From Phycisphaeraceae bacterium (GTDB lineage Bacteria > Planctomycetota > Phycisphaerae > Phycisphaerales > Phycisphaeraceae), in contig JADZET010000269.1 in the NCBI GenBank assembly GCA_020850375.1, positions 1-8,403 of the forward strand: 8,403 nt of DNA. The letters are read 5' to 3'. The notes below the pieces were generated by a model. The model searched no databases, was not told the DNA's origin, and worked only from the letters and a program-made list of their open reading frames with translations. Position numbers and translations under genes: made by a program. This document shows, in pieces, positions 4,667 to 8,403 of this stretch. The first letter of the stretch is position 1; the number at the start of each line of letters is the position of its first letter.

Positions 4667-6169
4667 TCACGTCGCTATTTCGGCCGGGACGCCCAGACGC
4701 TCGTACTGCTCCGGCGGGGCGTCGGCCTGACGCATCAGGCGCACGAGGTGATCAGTCATCCTTTGCACCACTTGCGGGTCCTGAAGCGGCCGCTCCTCGC
4801 GGGGGTCTTCCTGCAGATCGAAGAGCATCGTCGGCAGGCGGTCGGCATTGCGGCCCACCCAGTGGCCGCCGTGGCCGGTCCTCATCACCGGGCAGCCCTT
4901 GGTGAATGAGAAGCCCGGGTGCATCTGAGCCGTCTTGAGCTCGTTGGGGGAGAAGGCCGCCTTCATGTGCGCGGGCATGAGCGTGTACTGGTAGACCGGG
5001 CCGTTGACCATGCCCGACGGGCCTCGCATGTAGACGTAGCGGCCGTCGGTGACGTTGACGTGCCCGCCGTGCAGGCCGAAGATCGCCGCCTCGCGCACGG
5101 GCGTGTCGTCGGCCACGGCCTGCGCCAGCGGCCTGCCGAGCATGTCGGGCGTGGGCGCAAGGCCGAAGTATTCCAGCAGCGTCGGCCCCAGATCGATCGC
5201 CGGCTGCACCAGCGCGGTGCGCCGCTCGGCCCGCGTACGGCAGCGCGGGTCCCAGACGAAGAACGGCGTGTTGGCCAATTCCTGGTACCACGGCTGCCAG
5301 CACTTGGCCCAGCAGTCGTGCTCCCCGAGCATGAACCCGTGGTCCGTCCAGACCACGAGCATCGTGTCGTCCCACAATTTCAATTCGTCCATCGCGTCGA
5401 GCACGCGCCCGAGCTGGGCGTCGCACATGCTCAGCAGCGCCGCGTATTCCAACCGGCAGTGCTCGAGCTCCTCGCGTGACTCTGTGACCTTGCGGTAGGC
5501 CGGCCAATCGAAGTGCTTGCCCGTGTACTTGTGGGGGTAGAGGTCCTTGTACTTCTGCTGGGTGAAGAAGGGCTCGTGGGGATCAAACGTCTCGATCTGG
5601 AGCAGCCAGTTGTCCTGCTCGAGATTGCGGCGCATGAAGTCGATGCCGGCCGAGATGGTCTTGACCTGCGGCTGATCTTCCTCGCGCTTCATGCAGGCGC
5701 GGTTGATCCAGTCCTGCCGCCAGTTGGACCAGACGCGGTCCTTCTGCCGCTCCTGCGGGATCGCCTCGGGCTCAAAGGGGTCGGCCACCTGCCCGATCCA
5801 CGGGTCGCCCTCCTGCCCCCGGAAGCACTCCCACGTGGAATACTTGGTGTGATAGTTGCCCGAGCCCTCTTCCCAGTAGTGGTAGTGATCCGAGGCCAGG
5901 TGCGAATAGACGCGGTTCTCGCGCAGGATGCGCGGCACGGAGTCGTCAAAGGGCTCGAGCGGGCCCCAGCTTCGGTGCAGGAAGTTGGGCCGGCCCGTGT
6001 GGAAATCGCGGCGTGCGGGCATGCAGGGCATCGAGCAGACGTAGCTGCGCTCGAACGTCACCGTCCGCTCGGCCAGGCGTTTGAAATTGGGCGCCACCGT
6101 CCAGTCACACCCGTAGGGCGGGAGCATGTGGCGATTGAGCGAGTCGAACATCAGCACGACGGCCTTCAT
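4667..6169 (-). CDS. Sulfatase (alkaline phosphatase superfamily, formylglycine type)
   Basis: A 500-residue protein of normal sulfatase length, predicted to hydrolyse sulfate (or possibly phosphonate/phosphate) esters. The activation motif C-x-P-x-R is present as C49-M-P-A-R53, so C49 should be converted to formylglycine by an FGE-type enzyme, not encoded here. Metal-site candidates are D9 (MFDSLN), D276 and H277 (WTDHGFMLGEH). H95 (SDHYHYW), D197-H198 (FDPHEP) and K289 match expected catalytic positions. The first aspartate pair seen in many sulfatases is FD here, and TDH replaces TDN, a pattern closer to phosphonate monoester hydrolases, so the substrate is uncertain. No signal peptide is evident, suggesting a cytoplasmic enzyme acting on an imported compound. 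The start has GGAGGAGGT at 6176-6184, spacer 6. The MttB-like gene ends 36 bases upstream, so the two are likely co-transcribed. Confidence 0.94.
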   Translation of the reverse strand: MKAVVLMFDSLNRHMLPPYGCDWTVAPNFKRLAERTVTFERSYVCSMPCMPARRDFHTGRPNFLHRSWGPLEPFDDSVPRILRENRVYSHLASDHYHYWEEGSGNYHTKYSTWECFRGQEGDPWIGQVADPFEPEAIPQERQKDRVWSNWRQDWINRACMKREEDQPQVKTISAGIDFMRRNLEQDNWLLQIETFDPHEPFFTQQKYKDLYPHKYTGKHFDWPAYRKVTESREELEHCRLEYAALLSMCDAQLGRVLDAMDELKLWDDTMLVVWTDHGFMLGEHDCWAKCWQPWYQELANTPFFVWDPRCRTRAERRTALVQPAIDLGPTLLEYFGLAPTPDMLGRPLAQAVADDTPVREAAIFGLHGGHVNVTDGRYVYMRGPSGMVNGPVYQYTLMPAHMKAAFSPNELKTAQMHPGFSFTKGCPVMRTGHGGHWVGRNADRLPTMLFDLQEDPREERPLQDPQVVQRMTDHLVRLMRQADAPPEQYERLGVPAEIAT

Positions 6170-6205
6170 GCCAAGACCTCCTCCCCCGTGACCATTAACG
6201 AGACA

Positions 6206-7660
6206 TCAGACGCCCACGCCCGCGAGCTCGACCTCCGCCCGGCAGAGCACCTCGCGTGCAGCCTCCAGTTTACTGGCATCCAGGGCCGGCGGCTCGTAGC
6301 GGGCGATCGATTCCCGGCAGTAGGCGGCGATGGCGTCGAGCAGTTTGGCCTCGATCTCCCGCTCAGCCGCCTCGCCCGACCAGCCCGTGCGGTCCAGCCA
6401 GCGGGGGTACCACTGCTCCCCCCGGAAGTTGGCGAGCGTGTGATCGGTCTCAAGAAAATCCTTGTGCTCGCCGCGCATGACCTGCTCAATCAGGTCCACG
6501 GCCAGGGCCTCGGAATTGATCTCAAATCCTTCATAAAACCGGCCGATGCCGCGGAGGAAGTCCAGCTCGAGCAGGTGCTGCACGGGGCAGTAGTCCTGGC
6601 CGGCTGAGAGCAGCCCGTCGCCCATCAGGTGCCCGTAGCCGCGCATGGGCGAGGCGATCAGGGGCAGCATCTTCTCGTACACCGCGCGCAAGCCCGGCGT
6701 CTTGGCGTCGATGTAGTTCACGGCCGTGCCCACGGGCATGCCGAACTGCCGCCAACAGACCTCGATCGCCGCCAGGTCCTGCAAGAGCGCCTCGGGCGAG
6801 CCGAAACAGACCTGCGAGCTGCGCATGTCCAGCGAGCCGCTGCAGACCACGCCGTAAGCGGGAATCTTGGGGTCGAGCAGGTAGTAGATCACCCAGCCGG
6901 CCATCAACTCTGCCGCCGCGACCACGGCCGTGCCGGCGATCGTCACCGGGGTGGACATCCCGCTGATGGGCATCGTGCCCGAGAGGTGCGGGGCGCCGAA
7001 CCGACTTTTCTCCATCATGCAGCCGATGACGCGGCCGCTGAAGATCAGGGGTGCGACGGAGAAATCACATGCGGCGTAGAGGCGGGCGTCCTTCCCGCCG
7101 CCGTAGATCTTGCCCAGCTCGGCCATGTACTTGACCGTCTCGGGATAGAGCACCTCGCCGCTGCCGATGGGTTTGTCGGTCAGCTCCATGCGCGTGACGG
7201 CGTTCCAGATCGGCTCGACCGGCGGGGAAATGTCGGCGCAGGTCAGCGCCTGGCCCACCTGGCCGAACTCGTCCGCCGTGTGGGCGAGCTTGACCATGTC
7301 ACGCACGTCCTGAGCCGTGGCCAGCCGGCGTTTGCAGCTGGGCCACTCGAGCAGGTGCGGATGCGAGCCCATCTGGGCGATGCGGAAGTCACGCGTCCAA
7401 TTCTCCGGAAGGCTCGCCTTGAGATTGCGGTCGGGCCGGCTGAACGTGGCGAGCATGTCCTGGATCAGTTTCTCGGTGAAGTAACAGCGCTGGGCGGAGC
7501 GATCGACCCGGCAGCCGGCGCCCTCGAGCCTGCCGAGCATCGCCTCGTGCTCGATCCGCGCCCCGGACTTGGTCAGGAGCCGCATCACCGCATCGGCCAT
7601 CGCCTTGAGGGATTGATCGTCGAGGATCCGCCACGCCTGTCCGGCCAGTTGAAGTGCCAT
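6206..7660 (-). CDS. MttB/trimethylamine methyltransferase family protein, non-pyrrolysine
   Basis: A 484-residue TIM-barrel protein of the MttB family (COG5598), members of which move methyl groups from quaternary or tertiary amines to a corrinoid protein. Visible family blocks are an N-terminal helical part with LLTKSGARIEHEAML (about 28-42); SGEVLYPETVKYMAELG (about 167-183); SGTMPISGMSTPVTIAG (about 227-243); the DAK..(x8)E segment (318-329), corresponding to TD-K...Q..E in relatives; and a C-terminal HTLANFRGEQWYPRWLDR (407-424). The frame is continuous with no in-frame TAG, so it is a pyrrolysine-free member; characterised examples act on betaine- or carnitine-like compounds, and many are unknown. 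No corrinoid protein or activase is in the window. The start is the most upstream possible; its Shine-Dalgarno is poor, and a small stem sits just before it. It follows the LOG gene by 89 bases and precedes the sulfatase by 36. Confidence 0.88.
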   Translation of the reverse strand: MALQLAGQAWRILDDQSLKAMADAVMRLLTKSGARIEHEAMLGRLEGAGCRVDRSAQRCYFTEKLIQDMLATFSRPDRNLKASLPENWTRDFRIAQMGSHPHLLEWPSCKRRLATAQDVRDMVKLAHTADEFGQVGQALTCADISPPVEPIWNAVTRMELTDKPIGSGEVLYPETVKYMAELGKIYGGGKDARLYAACDFSVAPLIFSGRVIGCMMEKSRFGAPHLSGTMPISGMSTPVTIAGTAVVAAAELMAGWVIYYLLDPKIPAYGVVCSGSLDMRSSQVCFGSPEALLQDLAAIEVCWRQFGMPVGTAVNYIDAKTPGLRAVYEKMLPLIASPMRGYGHLMGDGLLSAGQDYCPVQHLLELDFLRGIGRFYEGFEINSEALAVDLIEQVMRGEHKDFLETDHTLANFRGEQWYPRWLDRTGWSGEAAEREIEAKLLDAIAAYCRESIARYEPPALDASKLEAAREVLCRAEVELAGVGV

Positions 7661-7661
7661 G

Positions 7662-7677
7662 GGGGCAACATAGCCCC
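7662..7677 (-). promoter_or_regulatory. Small stem directly upstream of the MttB-like start codon
   Basis: GGGGC-AACATA-GCCCC (plus-strand reading), a perfect 5-base-pair, all-GC stem with a 6-base loop, ends one base before the ATG at 7660. It occupies the position where a ribosome binding site would lie, and the only G-rich run there is inside it. This may lower initiation or make it depend on translation of the upstream LOG gene. The spacer 7678-7749 shows no terminator. Confidence 0.35.
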
Positions 7678-7749
7678 GCGGCGCGGCATGGACAATCGCC
7701 TGGGCTTAAAAGACCTGGCTGATTTGATGGATGATTTGGCTCGGCGGCG

Positions 7750-8403
7750 TCACATCTGCCGGTAGGGCCGCTTGGGTCGGCCGTCGCCGTTGGTCACGGG
7801 CAGGGTGCCGGGGGCGCCGGGGCGGGGCATGAGCTGGCCGGGGTCGATGCCCACGCGGGTGCCCTCGGCCGTGGTCGCCGCGGCCGCGGGGTGGATGTCC
7901 AGTTGTTCGAGCCAGGCGGCTCGGCGGTTCTCGGCGAAATCCTTGATGAACCGCACGCCCTCGGCCACGTCGTCGGTCACCTGGAACAGGTCCATGTCCT
8001 GCGGGCCGATGTAGCTGAACTTCTCGAGCATGGTCCCGCGGACCCAGTCCAAGAGGCCGTCCCAGAACTCGTGGCCGATGCAGATGACCGGGAACGGCTC
8101 GATCTTGAGCGTCTGGATGAGCGTGAGGCTCTCGAAGAACTCGTCCATCGTGCCGAACCCGCCGGGGAAGATCACGAAGCCCGAGGCGTACTTGACGAAC
8201 ATCACCTTACGGACGAAGAAGTAGCGGAAGGTGAACGAATCGGTCTGGAAGGGATTGGGCTGCTGCTCCATGGGCAGCGCGATGTTCAGGCCGATGGACT
8301 TGCCGCCGGCCTCGAAGGCGCCGCGGTTGGCGGCCTCCATGATGCCCGGGCCGCCGCCGGTGATGACGGTGAACTTGTTCTCGACGAGCAATCGCCCGCA
8401 GGC
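7750..8403 (-). CDS. LOG family (TIGR00730) Rossmann-fold protein, 5' end cut by window edge
   Basis: 217 codons are visible; the N-terminus lies off the right edge and the frame is open across it (A-C-G-R-L-L-V-E-N). The two hallmark motifs are TGGGPGIMEAANRGA and FPGGFGTMDEF, the PGGxGTxxE signature of lysine-decarboxylase-like LOG proteins, with RKVMFVKYA between them carrying the expected catalytic arginine. Characterised LOG proteins release nucleobases from nucleoside 5'-monophosphates (cytokinin activation in plants and some bacteria; AMP or other nucleotides elsewhere), but many bacterial members are uncharacterised. After the domain comes a tail of about 45 residues rich in Ala, Pro, Gly and Arg (from WLEQLDIHPAAAATT to KRPYRQM), probably disordered. 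Upstream sequence is missing, so operon start and promoter are unknown. It is on the same strand as the MttB-like gene 89 bases on. Confidence 0.92.
   Translation of the reverse strand, partial: ACGRLLVENKFTVITGGGPGIMEAANRGAFEAGGKSIGLNIALPMEQQPNPFQTDSFTFRYFFVRKVMFVKYASGFVIFPGGFGTMDEFFESLTLIQTLKIEPFPVICIGHEFWDGLLDWVRGTMLEKFSYIGPQDMDLFQVTDDVAEGVRFIKDFAENRRAAWLEQLDIHPAAAATTAEGTRVGIDPGQLMPRPGAPGTLPVTNGDGRPKRPYRQM

Noticed and set aside
5513..7765. Two long plus-strand open frames opposite the sulfatase and MttB-like genes
   Set aside because: They are antisense to clear family members, show no recognisable domains and have shadow-like composition. The last 25 codons (from 7689) look protein-like but lack any ribosome site.
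1..8403. Mobile elements, CRISPR arrays, toxin-antitoxin or phage genes
   Set aside because: No transposase, integrase, spaced repeat array or terminal inverted repeat pattern was seen on either strand.

Overview
The window most resembles a planctomycete (Phycisphaerae-like) chromosome or metagenomic contig. The evidence is a secreted protein with a PEP-CTERM exosortase sorting signal ending in four arginines, a formylglycine-type sulfatase, a pyrrolysine-free MttB-family methyltransferase, and high GC. Species cannot be named from this sequence. All eight convincing genes lie on the minus strand, so transcription runs from right to left. Long plus-strand open frames are GC-rich shadows.

Right part (8403 to 4667, very GC-rich). 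A LOG-family (TIGR00730) Rossmann-fold protein runs in from off the right edge. An MttB/trimethylamine-methyltransferase-like protein follows, then a sulfatase 36 bases further on. The last two look like one operon, and the sulfatase has a near-ideal ribosome binding site. A joint role in removing sulfate and methyl groups from a small or polymeric substrate is an inference; no corrinoid protein or sulfatase-activating enzyme is present here.

Middle part (4666 to 3185). A 362-base spacer holds a candidate promoter, paired GAGTCAAT repeats and two leader hairpins. It precedes a 349-residue secreted PEP-CTERM protein with propeller-like repeats, whose transcript probably ends at a strong intrinsic terminator at 3185-3216.

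The 470-base spacer 2785-3254 contains, besides that terminator, an unusual concentration of perfect inverted repeats (2837-3099) in front of an MFS transporter gene. This is the best candidate for something undescribed in the window, possibly a structured leader RNA. It was found by eye only and could still be chance in GC-rich DNA.

Left part (2784 to 1, lower GC in the MFS gene). The genes here are an MFS transporter, a HIT-family nucleotide hydrolase/transferase, a GNAT acetyltransferase of the COG3981 type, and a SAM-dependent methyltransferase cut by the left edge. Gaps are 67-88 bases with no clear terminators. They may be a loose operon of small-molecule-modifying and export functions, but each could also be independent. 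No mobile elements, CRISPR arrays, tRNAs or rRNAs were seen.
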